From positions 1 to 64,000 of the forward strand of contig JAITSQ010000019.1 of assembly GCA_031287685.1 (NCBI GenBank): a stretch of DNA of 64,000 nucleotides. The letters run 5' to 3'. The notes beneath the pieces are model-generated. The model did no database searches. It was not told where the DNA came from and saw nothing but the letters and a program-made list of their open reading frames with translations. The position numbers and the translations under genes are program-made. Source of the stretch: Clostridiales bacterium. GTDB taxonomy: Bacteria; Bacillota; Clostridia; Lachnospirales; WQUN01. Every line of letters begins with the position of its first letter. The stretch's first letter is position 1. This document shows positions 42,277 to 50,755 of this stretch, piece after piece.

Positions 42277-43296
42277 TCAGTCGCCCTCGTTAAAGCCAAG
42301 CGCCTTTTTGAGCGCTTCCTCGTTCAGCTTCATTATGTCGTAATAGGACGCGCCCGCGTCAAAATCATCTTTCGTCAGGTTATGCGCCGAGTGGAAAAGC
42401 AGGTTTTCCGCGCCCGTGGCCTCGCACACCGCGTCGGCTATTTTTTCGTTCGACAGCTCGATGTGGCACACGGCGGGGATTTTATCCTCCCTGACTTTGT
42501 TTATAAGAAAAGCGATAGTCGCGGGGGAGGCCTCCGTCTCCGTGGAGCAGCCGTTGAAAGCCGCGTAATATTTCAGGCCGTATTCCTCCGCGAAATACCG
42601 GAACGGGAAGCGGTCGCCGAAAACAAGCTCCTTGAGCGGAGCGGACTCCACAATTGCCTTAAAGCCCGCGTCAAGCTCGGCCAGCTTGGCGTTATAATCA
42701 TCCGCGCCGGCCTTATACGCCTCGGCGTTCGCCGGGTCGGCCTCGGCGAGGGAGCGCTCCAGCGCGCTTACTATAACGGAAGAGTTCACCGGGGAGGTCC
42801 AAACGTGCTCGTCGTACTCCGGGCCTTGGTCCGGGCCGTCCTCTTCCTCCGCCTCCATTCCCTCGACGGTCTCCTCCTCCACAAGGCGGGCTTTCACCAT
42901 ATCCATCATAGAAAGCACTCTTATCCCGCTGGTGTCCATTGAGCCGAGTATGCGGTCAACCCACGCGTCGGAGTCCCCTCCGTTGTAGACGAACACGTCG
43001 CAGTTCTGGATTTTTATGATGTCCTGCGGGGTCGGCTCGAAAGAGTGGCTTTCCGCGCCGGGAGGCAGGAGCATCGTCACTTCGGCCTTATCCCCGGCGA
43101 TTTGCCGCGCGAAGTCATACGGCGGGAAAATCGTGGTTACGACGCTCAGTTTTTTGCCCTCGCCCGGGTTCGCGGCTTGATTCCGCGGAGGCTCCGCGTT
43201 CTGGGCCGCCGGCTGCCCGCTTTGGCTCCGCGGGGCGCACCCGCCTGTTATACACATCGCAAGAATTAAGCAAATTGCTCCAAAAAATTTCTTCAT
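42277..43296 (-). CDS. znuA: Zinc ABC transporter substrate-binding lipoprotein
   Basis: A 339-residue cluster A-I binding protein. The signal is MKKFFGAICLILAMCITGGC (Cys20). Metal ligands are likely in PPGAESHSFEPTPQD and EYDEHVWTSPVNS. The loop between helices is acidic (MEAEEEDGPDQGPEYDEH), in place of the His-rich loop of some ZnuA proteins. AFNGCSTETEASPATIAF is the conserved GxSxxxEPSP-like segment. RBS ATAAGGAGGATAC. I see no clear Zur box upstream. Confidence 0.93.
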   Translation of the reverse strand: MKKFFGAICLILAMCITGGCAPRSQSGQPAAQNAEPPRNQAANPGEGKKLSVVTTIFPPYDFARQIAGDKAEVTMLLPPGAESHSFEPTPQDIIKIQNCDVFVYNGGDSDAWVDRILGSMDTSGIRVLSMMDMVKARLVEEETVEGMEAEEEDGPDQGPEYDEHVWTSPVNSSVIVSALERSLAEADPANAEAYKAGADDYNAKLAELDAGFKAIVESAPLKELVFGDRFPFRYFAEEYGLKYYAAFNGCSTETEASPATIAFLINKVREDKIPAVCHIELSNEKIADAVCEATGAENLLFHSAHNLTKDDFDAGASYYDIMKLNEEALKKALGFNEGD

Positions 43297-43351
43297 AAAG
43301 TATCCTCCTTATAGGTTCAAGACGCTCGCGGCGTGGCTCGGAAACCGCTTT

Positions 43352-43654
43352 TCAGCTGTTCAAGCGAACCTTCAAAAACACGGGGGAATACGCTGAGGAA
43401 AGCCGGCCCGAGTCATTTTCGGCCGATTCGGCGAAAACCGCCGCCGCGAACATAAGAACCGCCGGAGGAGCCGCGCGGTCCAAAAGCCGCGCGGAGACCG
43501 CCGTTTTAAGACAGTCCGCGCAGACGGGCTGGTTTTCGCGGGCGTGAAAGCGGCTTGCCGCCCTGTGCGAAAACGCGGAGAAAGCCGACGCCAGAAGAAG
43601 CGCCGCTACCGCGAGCGGCAGAAACCCGCGCGTGAAACCGCGTCCGCGCGTCAC
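43352..43654 (-). CDS. Small membrane protein with CxxC, in the zinc operon
   Basis: A 100-residue protein with two hydrophobic segments (FLPLAVAALLLASAFSAF and PPAVLMFAAAVFA) around a loop with FHARENQPVCADCLK. Its GTG start overlaps the mecA stop (GTGA) and lacks a clear SD, so it depends on coupling. Small His/Cys-loop proteins of this kind occur next to zinc transporters in other Firmicutes; I infer the same family type here. Function is unknown. Confidence 0.55.
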   Translation of the reverse strand: MTRGRGFTRGFLPLAVAALLLASAFSAFSHRAASRFHARENQPVCADCLKTAVSARLLDRAAPPAVLMFAAAVFAESAENDSGRLSSAYSPVFLKVRLNS

Positions 43655-44355
43655 GACAGCGCCGCCATAATCTCAACCGCGTCGCGCGGGGTTATGACTT
43701 CGCCGTGCTCCGTCAGGTATTCCTCCGAAAGGTCGGTGAAAGAGTGCTTCCGCGCGTATTCGGAAAAAATCCGGCTTAAATTAAGGGAGGTCGCGGCGCA
43801 GTCGCGCTTTTTGGCGCGCGCTAACAGGTAATACCGCCCGCCAAGCTTGTAGAGGGAGCTTTCACCCTTATACACTCCGTTGACCCGCGCGCACAAGCGC
43901 GAAACGTCGTCCAGGCTTTCAAACGAAAAAAGCAGGCGCAGCGTAGACTCGGCGGCCGCGGGCGCCTCCCCGGAGGCCTGCCGCTCAATCGCGCTTTTCA
44001 TCATTTCGGTGACTTTCATAAGCTCCGACAGAATCCCCGACGGGCAGCGCCGCTGCTCCTCGCATTCCGCGCAGTCCTGCTCGTCGTCCTCCTCGTCGTC
44101 TATAAAGTCCTCCGCACTCATTTTCGTAATTATAATCATCATGCTGCCTTCGGAGGCCGGCCCGGCTTCTATCATAAGCTGCGAATCCGCGCGGAAAGAA
44201 AACTCGTCCAGAAACTCTTCCGCCATATCGCGTATAAACTCGTTCATTTTCTCGGATTTATTGGCGATTTCGGCCAAATCCACGCTCCGGTCGTCAAGCT
44301 CCGCGCGGGATATTGTTATTTTAAGCTGATTCTCGCTGATTCTCTCGACTTGCAT
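43651..44355 (-). CDS. mecA: MecA-type ClpC adaptor protein
   Basis: A 234-residue MecA-family adaptor. The N-terminal substrate-binding domain is MQVERISENQLKITISRAEL. The C-terminal ClpC-binding domain includes LLFSFESLDDVSRLCARVNG and SSLYKLGGRYYLLA. The linker is unusually acidic and holds three cysteines (DCAECEEQRRC, C95, C98, C104), which might bind metal. MecA delivers substrates such as ComK to ClpCP. The ATG at 44355 has AAGGAAGTG upstream. It starts a transcript that continues into the small membrane gene and perhaps znuACB. Confidence 0.9.
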   Translation of the reverse strand: MQVERISENQLKITISRAELDDRSVDLAEIANKSEKMNEFIRDMAEEFLDEFSFRADSQLMIEAGPASEGSMMIIITKMSAEDFIDDEEDDEQDCAECEEQRRCPSGILSELMKVTEMMKSAIERQASGEAPAAAESTLRLLFSFESLDDVSRLCARVNGVYKGESSLYKLGGRYYLLARAKKRDCAATSLNLSRIFSEYARKHSFTDLSEEYLTEHGEVITPRDAVEIMAALS

Positions 44356-44411
44356 AAAAACACTTCCTTCTCTGCGCAAGCGCGGGTTGGGTGAGGCAGA
44401 TACACAAGGTT

Positions 44412-44440
44412 ATTATAATATTTTATCACGCGCTTGTAAA
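44412..44440 (-). promoter_or_regulatory. Promoter of mecA
   Basis: Minus-strand TTTACA and TATAAT are spaced by 17 bases, about 55 bases before the mecA start. Confidence 0.8.
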
Positions 44441-44534
44441 GAGGGTTTTTTGCGATTACGCGTTTGCGAATTAGAGACGGAAGGTATGTAATTAAATATA
44501 ACCATTGATGTAATGATTATTGTAAAATTTCCCC

Positions 44535-44563
44535 TTGCCAAGTTTTTTTTGATATGATATAAT
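44535..44563 (+). promoter_or_regulatory. Promoter of the rimP-nusA-infB operon
   Basis: TTGCCA and TATAAT with a 17-base spacer and TG extended -10, about 75 bases before rimP. Confidence 0.8.
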
Positions 44564-44587
44564 AAATAAGTTAATATGGCGTGATTC

Positions 44588-44611
44588 GAGAGTGGGCGAA
44601 AGCCCGCTCTC
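44588..44611 (+). promoter_or_regulatory. Leader hairpin upstream of rimP
   Basis: GAGAGTGGGC-GAAA-GCCCGCTCTC, a 10-bp stem with a GNRA tetraloop, lies in the leader and is followed by ATCTTTTGT. A similar hairpin precedes rimP in other Firmicutes from memory. It could be an attenuator or a stabilising structure. Confidence 0.6.
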
Positions 44612-44639
44612 ATCTTTTGTGCGGTGATGGAGGAAAGGA

Positions 44640-44996
44640 ATGAAAAAAGGCGGAAAAAATAACGTTTCGGCGGAGCGGGCGGCGGCCCTCGAGGGGCGCG
44701 TGGCTATCCGGACAGAACGGCTTCTTTCAGAAATTTACGGCGAAAGCGGAGTGTTCACCCACGATATTGAGTTTATCGCGGAAAACGGCGCGCTTTACCT
44801 GCGTATTTACATCGGCAGGGAGGGCGGCGTCACTATAAACGACTGCGAGTTCGTCAGCCGCGCCGTGGAGCCGCTGCTTGACCGGGAGGACTTCATAGAG
44901 CCGGCGTACACGCTTGAGGTGTGTTCCCCTGGCGTGCCGCCGCGCCCGTTTCGCCAGACTTTGGATAAATATTTAAGAACCTGTACTCATAGGTAG
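44640..44996 (+). CDS. rimP: Ribosome maturation factor RimP, C-terminally truncated
   Basis: A 118-residue protein. The N-terminal domain is complete: VFTHDIEFIAENGALYLRIYIGREGGVTINDCEFVSRAVEPLLD-type and YTLEVCSPGVPPRPFR. RimP is normally about 150 residues with an SH3-like C-terminal domain after the SPG motif. Here the frame enters a palindromic element at 44976, reads RTCTHR from its terminal repeat and stops. The SH3 domain is absent and not found after the element. RimP helps 30S assembly and binds S12. Whether the shortened protein works is unknown. RBS GGAGGAAAGG. Confidence 0.9.
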   Translation: MKKGGKNNVSAERAAALEGRVAIRTERLLSEIYGESGVFTHDIEFIAENGALYLRIYIGREGGVTINDCEFVSRAVEPLLDREDFIEPAYTLEVCSPGVPPRPFRQTLDKYLRTCTHR

Positions 44997-45139
44997 GAAT
45001 GCCGGATTTGCGAGCGAATTTTTGCGGCTTCAAGGCGCGATGAGCGCCGCGTACCCGTAGGTACGCAAGCGAAGCGCAACGAAGAAGTTGTGAAAATTCG
45101 CCGCAAAGACGGCGTTAATATCCTATGAGTACAGGTTCT
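44976..45139. repeat. Palindromic element (164 bp) that truncates rimP
   Basis: The termini are a perfect 18-bp inverted repeat, AGAACCTGTACTCATAGG at 44976-44993 and its complement at 45122-45139. The interior has a GCGTACCCGTAGGTACGC hairpin. Core segments match the element at 1783-1951, while the termini match the one at 24170-24252. It lies between rimP and the nusA RBS. No transposase frame. No clear target duplication. Confidence 0.85.
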
Positions 45140-45169
45140 AAACAATAATTAAGGGAGGAATCCGGGAAA

Positions 45170-46357
45170 ATGGCTTCTCGTAAAAAGGAAAAACCGGCCG
45201 TGGACGAAGGCGCGGAGCTTATAGCCGCTCTTGACCAGATGGTGAGGGAAAAGGGCATAGACCGGGAGATTATATTCGAGACAATCGAAGCGTCGCTCCT
45301 GTCGGCCTGCAAGAAGCATTACGGCGGCTCGGAAAATATGCGCATCGTTATGAACCGCGAAAACGGCAGGTTTGAGGTGTACGCTCAAAAAATCGTGTCG
45401 GAGGAAGCGGAGGACGATTTTACGCAGATATCGCTGGCGGACGCCCACGAGATAGACGTCACCGCCGGCGTGGGCGATATGGTGGAAATAGCGGTCACGC
45501 CGAAAAACTTCGGGTACGTGGCGGTGCAGTCGGCCAAACAGGTCGTCGTGCAAAAATTCCGCGAGCTTGAGCGGGAAATCTTGTACAATGAGTACGCCTC
45601 CAAGGAACATCAGCTGATCACCGGCATAGTCTCCCGTAAGGAGCGTAAGAATTACGTAATATCGCTTGGGCGTATGGAGTCCTGGCTTCCGCCCTCCGAG
45701 CAGGTGAGGGGGGAGGAGCTGCGCGTGGGGGGCCGCGTCAAGGTTTACATTACGGAGGTCCGGCAGACCACGAAAGGGCCGCAGGTAAATATCTCCCGCT
45801 CCCGGCCGGAGCTTGTGGCCTGCCTTTTCAAAAGCGAGGTGCCGGAGGTTGAGGACGGGACGGTGGAAATAAAATTCATTTCCCGCGAGGCGGGCAGCCG
45901 CACTAAAATGGCGGTGATTTCTCACCGGGAGGGCGTGGACCCGGTCGGCGCCTGCGTCGGCCCGAACGGCAGCCGCGTCAACATTATTGTTTCGGAGCTG
46001 CGCGGCGAAAAGATAGACATTATAAGCTATAATTCCGACCCGGAGGCTTTTATAGCGGCGGCCCTGGCCCCAAGCAAGGTCGTCCGGGTTATAATCAGCG
46101 GGGAAAACGCCGCCCGGGTGATAGTGCCGGATAACCAGCTTTCCCTGGCCATAGGCAAGGAAGGCCAGAACGCGCGGCTTGCGGCGCGCCTGACGGGTTA
46201 TAAAGTCGATATAAAAAGCGAGTCCCAAGCGAAAGCGGCCGAAATGGACGAAAAGCTGGCCCGGGTCGGCTTCCCCAGGGAGGAGGCGGAGCGGGCGGAG
46301 GACGCGCCCGAGCGCGACCCGGAGGCTTTGGCCGAGGAGGATTATAAGGAAATATGA
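45170..46357 (+). CDS. nusA: Transcription termination/antitermination protein NusA
   Basis: A 395-residue protein. The N-terminal RNA polymerase-binding domain (about 1-135) is followed by an S1 domain, KH1 (VGACVGPNGSRVNIIVSEL) and KH2 (IVPDNQLSLAIGKEGQNARLAARLTGYK), with an acidic tail. It lacks the C-terminal AR repeats of enterobacterial NusA, as normal in Firmicutes. The ATG at 45170 follows AAGGGAGGAA. It is second in the rimP operon. Confidence 0.96.
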   Translation: MASRKKEKPAVDEGAELIAALDQMVREKGIDREIIFETIEASLLSACKKHYGGSENMRIVMNRENGRFEVYAQKIVSEEAEDDFTQISLADAHEIDVTAGVGDMVEIAVTPKNFGYVAVQSAKQVVVQKFRELEREILYNEYASKEHQLITGIVSRKERKNYVISLGRMESWLPPSEQVRGEELRVGGRVKVYITEVRQTTKGPQVNISRSRPELVACLFKSEVPEVEDGTVEIKFISREAGSRTKMAVISHREGVDPVGACVGPNGSRVNIIVSELRGEKIDIISYNSDPEAFIAAALAPSKVVRVIISGENAARVIVPDNQLSLAIGKEGQNARLAARLTGYKVDIKSESQAKAAEMDEKLARVGFPREEAERAEDAPERDPEALAEEDYKEI

Positions 46358-46380
46358 CGCGGGCGTAAAGAGGTGTTAAA

Positions 46381-46623
46381 ATGCGGGAGGTATTGCGTAA
46401 ATGCGCCGTCTGCGGCGGAATGAAGGATAAAAAAGAGCTTCTGCGCGCGGCCAGGACGGGAAAAAGTTTTTTTATTGATTTATCCGGAAAAGGCGGCGGG
46501 CGCGGAGCGTATATCTGCCGGGAGGGGCCGTGCCGGGAAACGGCGAAAAAACGCCGCGCTCTTGAGCGGTCGTTCAAATCCCCGGTTCCGGCTGAAATTT
46601 ATGAAAAGGTGGTAAGCGTATGA
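46381..46623 (+). CDS. rnpM: RNase P modulator RnpM (YlxR)
   Basis: An 80-residue DUF448 protein: LRKCAVCGGMKDKKELLRAAR then GGGRGAYICREGPC. Family members bind RNA; the Bacillus protein was recently linked to RNase P modulation. It is conserved between nusA and the L7Ae-like gene, with which it overlaps by four bases. Confidence 0.92.
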   Translation: MREVLRKCAVCGGMKDKKELLRAARTGKSFFIDLSGKGGGRGAYICREGPCRETAKKRRALERSFKSPVPAEIYEKVVSV

Positions 46624-46934
46624 ACAAGCAGAAAATAGCCTCGGCCATAGCGCTGTGCACCCGCGCGGGCGGACTGGTGACAGGGGGGGACACAACCCAC
46701 TCGGCGATAGCGGCGGGGAAAGTGAAGCTCGTAATAGTAAGCGCGGACGCGGCGAAAAACACCGTCAAGCGTTTCACGGACAAGACGAATTTTTACAAGG
46801 TGCCTTTTGTAAGATACGGCACGAAGCCGGAACTCGGCAAGCTGACGGGCGGCGCCGAGAGAGAGCGGTCGGTGCTGGGCGTTCTCAGCGGCGAATTCGC
46901 CGGCATGATACTTAAAGGGCTTGACGAGAATTGA
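46620..46934 (+). CDS. L7Ae-family ribosomal protein (YlxQ)
   Basis: A 104-residue L7Ae/L30e-fold protein: ASAIALCTRAGGLVTGGDTT, VKLVIVSADAAKNTVKRFTD and VLGVLSGEFAGMILKGL. It probably binds kink-turn RNA. The position between rnpM and infB is conserved. It overlaps rnpM at GTATGA. Confidence 0.92.
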   Translation: MNKQKIASAIALCTRAGGLVTGGDTTHSAIAAGKVKLVIVSADAAKNTVKRFTDKTNFYKVPFVRYGTKPELGKLTGGAERERSVLGVLSGEFAGMILKGLDEN

Positions 46935-46953
46935 CGAATAGGAGGTATATATA

Positions 46954-49167
46954 TTGCCGAAAATAAGATTGTACGAACTTTCAAGGGAAACAAACCTGTC
47001 CGTAAAGGAGCTTATAGCTAAATTTCAGGGGCTTGGAATAGAGGTTAAGAACAACCCAAGCGTAGGCATAGAGCCGGGGCTGGCGGACAGGCTCCGGCAG
47101 AGCCTCTCCGGCGCGGCGGCTCCGAAGGAAGCGCCGGCGGGAATTCAGAAAGAGGCTAAAAAAGGAACGCCGGACGAACCGGCGGCGGATTCCCGCAAAC
47201 CGGAGAGGCGGCCGGAGAAGCGCCCGGAAAAACCGGCCGCCAAGCCGGGGCCTCAGCCCTCCGCCGAAGCGGAGCCGGAGAAGGCCGCGCCTGCGGCGCA
47301 AACCCCGCCGGAGGTAAACGCGCAGGCTGCGGAGCCGTCCGCGCCGTTTAAGCGGACGAACAAGAAAAACCGGACCGACCAGGACGAAAAAGAAGATGAA
47401 GTGAAAATTCTTGACATACCGAAAACGGTGGCTATTTCCGAGCTGGCGGCAATGATAGGCCTTTCGGCGACGGACGTCGTTAAGGAGATTTTCATTAAAA
47501 AAGGTATGGCGGTCACGATAAACGACAGCATAGAATACGCCGCCGCCGCGGAGGTGGCGGAGGACCACGGGTTTCTGGCGCAGGAGGCCCAGGAAATAGA
47601 CATCCTGGAGCAGCTTTTTTCCGAGGAAATCGAGGAGGAGCTTGACGACGAGTCAGACAGGGAGCCGCGCCCGCCCGTCGTGGTCGTTATGGGCCACGTT
47701 GACCATGGCAAGACCTCTCTCCTTGACGCGATACGAAACAGCCGCGTGGTCAGCGGCGAAGCGGGCGGCATAACCCAGCATATCGGCGCTTATACCGTAG
47801 ATATAGACGGCCAGCTTATAACTTTCCTCGACACGCCCGGCCACGAGGCTTTTACCGCTATGCGTATGCGCGGGGCGCAGGTAACGGATATTGCCGTGCT
47901 TGTGGTGGCGGCGGACGACGGCGTTATGCCCCAGACAATAGAGGCCATAAACCACGCCAAGGCCGCCGGCGTGGAGATTATCGTCGCGATAAATAAAATC
48001 GACAAGCCCTCCGCCAACCCCGACCGCGTCAAGCAGGAGCTTACCGAATACGGGATTTTGGTTGAGGACTGGGGCGGGGAAGTCATTTCCGTCAACGTAT
48101 CCGCTATGAAAAAGACGGGGCTTGACGATTTGCTTGAGAATATACTGCTTGCGGCGGAAATGAAAGAGCTTCGCGCCAACCCCAAAAAGCGCGCGCGGGG
48201 CACGGTCATAGAGGCAATGCTCGACAGGGGCCGCGGCCCCGTGGCCACCGTGCTTATTCAGGACGGCAGCGTAAACGTCGGGGACCCGCTGGTGGCGGGG
48301 CAAACCTACGGCAAAATCCGAGCGATGATGAACGACAAGGGCGAAAGAGTGACTGCCGCCGGGCCGTCTATGCCGGTTGAAATCCTGGGCCTGTCCGAAG
48401 CGCCTCAGGCCGGGGATTTGTTCTACGTGACCAGGAACGAGCGTCAGGCGCGGCATCTGGCCGAATCCGTCGTGGCCAAGGGCCGGCAGGATATGATAAA
48501 AGGGACGCTCCAGAAAGTTTCCCTTGACGATTTATTCAGCCAGATTCAGCTCGGCACGGTCAAAGACCTTAACATAGTCGTCAAAGCCGACGTGCAGGGC
48601 TCCGTTGAGGCGGTGAAAAGCAGTCTTGAGCGCCTCTCAAACGAGGAAGTGCGCATACGCGCCATTCACGGCGGCGTGGGCGGGGTGACGGAAAGCGACG
48701 TAATGCTGGCTTCCGCTTCAAACGCCATAATAATAGGCTTTAACGTCCGTCCGGAGCCTCTGGCGAAATCCATAGCCGAGGCGGAGCAGGTTGACATTCG
48801 CCTCTACCGCGTAATTTATAACGCCATCGAGGACATCACCGCAGCTATGAAGGGTATGCTCGACCCGATTTACGAGGAAAAGGTAATCGGCCAGGCCGAA
48901 ATCCGCAAGCTGTTCAAGGCCTCCGGAATAGGCACGATCGGCGGAAGCTACGTCACAAGCGGGAAAATAACCCGGACAGCCAAAGTGCGCATAGTGCGCG
49001 ACGGCAAGGTCGTCTACGAGGGAGAGCTTGACGCGCTCCGCCGATTCAAGGACGACGTGAAGGAGGTTCTGTCGGGCTTCGAGTGCGGCCTGACGTTCAG
49101 TAAGTTTAACGATCTGAAAGAGGGGGACGTCGTTGAGGCGTTCGTAATGGAGGAAATACCGAGATAG
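46954..49167 (+). CDS. infB: Translation initiation factor IF-2
   Basis: A 737-residue GTPase. An N-terminal IF2_N helix domain ([21 protein letters not shown]) precedes a Pro/Ala/Lys/Glu-rich linker and a second IF2_N. The G domain has [28 protein letters not shown] and [13 protein letters not shown]. Beta-barrel domains II, III and the C-terminal fMet-tRNA-binding C2 domain ([14 protein letters not shown]) follow. The start is TTG at 46954 after AGGAGG. IF-2 brings fMet-tRNA to the 30S subunit. Confidence 0.97.
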   Translation: MPKIRLYELSRETNLSVKELIAKFQGLGIEVKNNPSVGIEPGLADRLRQSLSGAAAPKEAPAGIQKEAKKGTPDEPAADSRKPERRPEKRPEKPAAKPGPQPSAEAEPEKAAPAAQTPPEVNAQAAEPSAPFKRTNKKNRTDQDEKEDEVKILDIPKTVAISELAAMIGLSATDVVKEIFIKKGMAVTINDSIEYAAAAEVAEDHGFLAQEAQEIDILEQLFSEEIEEELDDESDREPRPPVVVVMGHVDHGKTSLLDAIRNSRVVSGEAGGITQHIGAYTVDIDGQLITFLDTPGHEAFTAMRMRGAQVTDIAVLVVAADDGVMPQTIEAINHAKAAGVEIIVAINKIDKPSANPDRVKQELTEYGILVEDWGGEVISVNVSAMKKTGLDDLLENILLAAEMKELRANPKKRARGTVIEAMLDRGRGPVATVLIQDGSVNVGDPLVAGQTYGKIRAMMNDKGERVTAAGPSMPVEILGLSEAPQAGDLFYVTRNERQARHLAESVVAKGRQDMIKGTLQKVSLDDLFSQIQLGTVKDLNIVVKADVQGSVEAVKSSLERLSNEEVRIRAIHGGVGGVTESDVMLASASNAIIIGFNVRPEPLAKSIAEAEQVDIRLYRVIYNAIEDITAAMKGMLDPIYEEKVIGQAEIRKLFKASGIGTIGGSYVTSGKITRTAKVRIVRDGKVVYEGELDALRRFKDDVKEVLSGFECGLTFSKFNDLKEGDVVEAFVMEEIPR

Positions 49168-49176
49168 GCTTATTTA

Positions 49177-49596
49177 ATGAAAGGAATGGTTTTTATAAAT
49201 AAGACAAGACTCCGCCGCGTGAACGACGAGATTCTGCGGGAATCCGCGGAAATCATTCGCGCGGGCGGTTTGCGGGACGCGCGCGTGAGCGGGCTTATAA
49301 GCGTGACTGATGTGGAGACGACGCAGGATTTGAAGTTCTGCAAAATTTTCGTCAGCGTAATGGGCGGGGACGACGAGAAGAAATCCTCCCTGGAGGGGCT
49401 TCGCGCCTCGGCGCCGCTCCTCCGGAAACTGCTGGCGAACCGGATAAACCTGCGCAACACCCCGGAAATCAGTTTCGAGCTTGACAACTCGCTTGACAAC
49501 GGTTTTAAAATCAGCCGTATCCTGGACGGAATCCGCGAAAGCGGCGGACTGTCTGACGACGCGGAGGAAGCGGGCGGGCAACAGGAAAGGGGATAA
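49177..49596 (+). CDS. rbfA: Ribosome-binding factor A
   Basis: A 139-residue KH-fold protein acting in 16S 5' end maturation. RRVNDEILRESAEIIRA and LISVTDVETTQDLKFCKIFVSV are typical, followed by LRNTPEISFELDNSLDNG. It has a Gly/Glu-rich tail. ATG 49177 is 9 bases after infB; the next gene starts one base after its TAA. Confidence 0.94.
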   Translation: MKGMVFINKTRLRRVNDEILRESAEIIRAGGLRDARVSGLISVTDVETTQDLKFCKIFVSVMGGDDEKKSSLEGLRASAPLLRKLLANRINLRNTPEISFELDNSLDNGFKISRILDGIRESGGLSDDAEEAGGQQERG

Positions 49597-49597
49597 A

Positions 49598-50713
49598 ATG
49601 GGCGGTTCATCATTTGGCACGGTTTTTAAGGTGACGACTTGGGGAGAAAGCCACGGACGCGCTGTCGGCGCGGTAATAGACGGCTGCCCGGCGGGTCTTT
49701 TCCTTGACATGGATTTTATCCGGGACTATATGGAGCGCCGCGCGCCGGGCGGCGGAAAGTACGCCACCCCGCGCAAGGAGCGCGACATTGTGGAGATTTA
49801 CAGCGGGATTTTTGACGGAATGACCACGGGATGCTCTATACAAATGGTCGTCGCCAACAATAACCAGGACTCCGGAGCGTATTCCGAAATCCGGGATAAA
49901 TTCCGCCCGGGGCACGCCGACTATGGTTATTTCAAGAAATACGGCATACGGGATTATCGCGGCGGCGGACGCTCCTCCGGGCGGGAGACGGCGGCGAGAG
50001 TGGCGGCGGGGGCGGTCGCCGCGCTTATCCTGAAAGAGCTTGGCGTAGAGCTTGTGTCGTATGTGCGCAGCATAGGCGGCATTGAGATACCCCCGCCGAA
50101 TTACGGAGTGATTTCAAACGCGGACGCCCGGCTGAACGAGCTTAATATGCCGGACGACGTGGCCTACAGGGCGGCCTCCGCCTACCTGAGCGGGCTTATG
50201 GAGAAAAAAGACTCGGCGGGCGGTGTCGTCGAATGCGTCGCCAGGGGGCTTAAGGCCGGGCTTGGCGACCCGGTTTTTGACAAGCTCGACGCGGCGCTCG
50301 CCAGGGCGGTGTTTTCAATAGGCGCGGTTAAAGCCGTGGAAATCGGCGCCGGGACGGCCGCCGCCAAGACGACCGGCTCGAAAAACAACGACCAGTTTTT
50401 CGCTCGGGACGCGGGCGGAGCCGGCAAACGCTCAAACCACGCCGGCGGCATAACCGGCGGCATAAGCGACGGCGCGCCGATTATCGTCCGCGCGTCGTTT
50501 AAGCCCACGCCCTCCATAGCGCGGCCCCAGGAAACGGTCAACACGAGCTTTAACAACGTGACCATTGCCGTCGAAGGGCGGCACGACACGGTCATAGCCC
50601 CGCGCGCGGTGGTGGTGGTGGAGGCTATGGTGGCGATAGTCCTGCTCGACGCGGTTCTGAAAGGAGTTACGTCGAAAATGGATAACCTGAGGAAGGCTTA
50701 CGCGAATTTGTGA
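49598..50713 (+). CDS. aroC: Chorismate synthase
   Basis: A 371-residue FMN-dependent enzyme of the last shikimate step. FKVTTWGESHGRAVGAVIDGCPAG-type opening, RRAPGGGKYATPRKE, YRGGGRSSGRETAARVAAGA and GGITGGISDGAPIIVR are diagnostic. ATG 49598 follows AGGAAAGGGG. It is unusual to find it after rbfA, where truB is common. The trpBA pair at 30318 is the only other aromatic gene set in the window. Confidence 0.95.
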   Translation: MGGSSFGTVFKVTTWGESHGRAVGAVIDGCPAGLFLDMDFIRDYMERRAPGGGKYATPRKERDIVEIYSGIFDGMTTGCSIQMVVANNNQDSGAYSEIRDKFRPGHADYGYFKKYGIRDYRGGGRSSGRETAARVAAGAVAALILKELGVELVSYVRSIGGIEIPPPNYGVISNADARLNELNMPDDVAYRAASAYLSGLMEKKDSAGGVVECVARGLKAGLGDPVFDKLDAALARAVFSIGAVKAVEIGAGTAAAKTTGSKNNDQFFARDAGGAGKRSNHAGGITGGISDGAPIIVRASFKPTPSIARPQETVNTSFNNVTIAVEGRHDTVIAPRAVVVVEAMVAIVLLDAVLKGVTSKMDNLRKAYANL

Positions 50714-50755
50714 ACACGCTCTAAGAAACTTAAAATACGGAAGTGAAAAAATGCG

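Noticed and set aside
43297-43351. Zur operator upstream of znuA
   Set aside because: No palindrome resembling a Zur box is visible; the genes may be transcribed from the mecA promoter instead.
44960-45150. Target-site duplication around the rimP element
   Set aside because: Flanks are AT-rich (TTTA before, AAAC after) but do not form a clear direct repeat.
45149-46228. Minus-strand open frame (359 codons) opposite nusA
   Set aside because: Fully antisense to the NusA S1 and KH domains; composition is that of a shadow frame.
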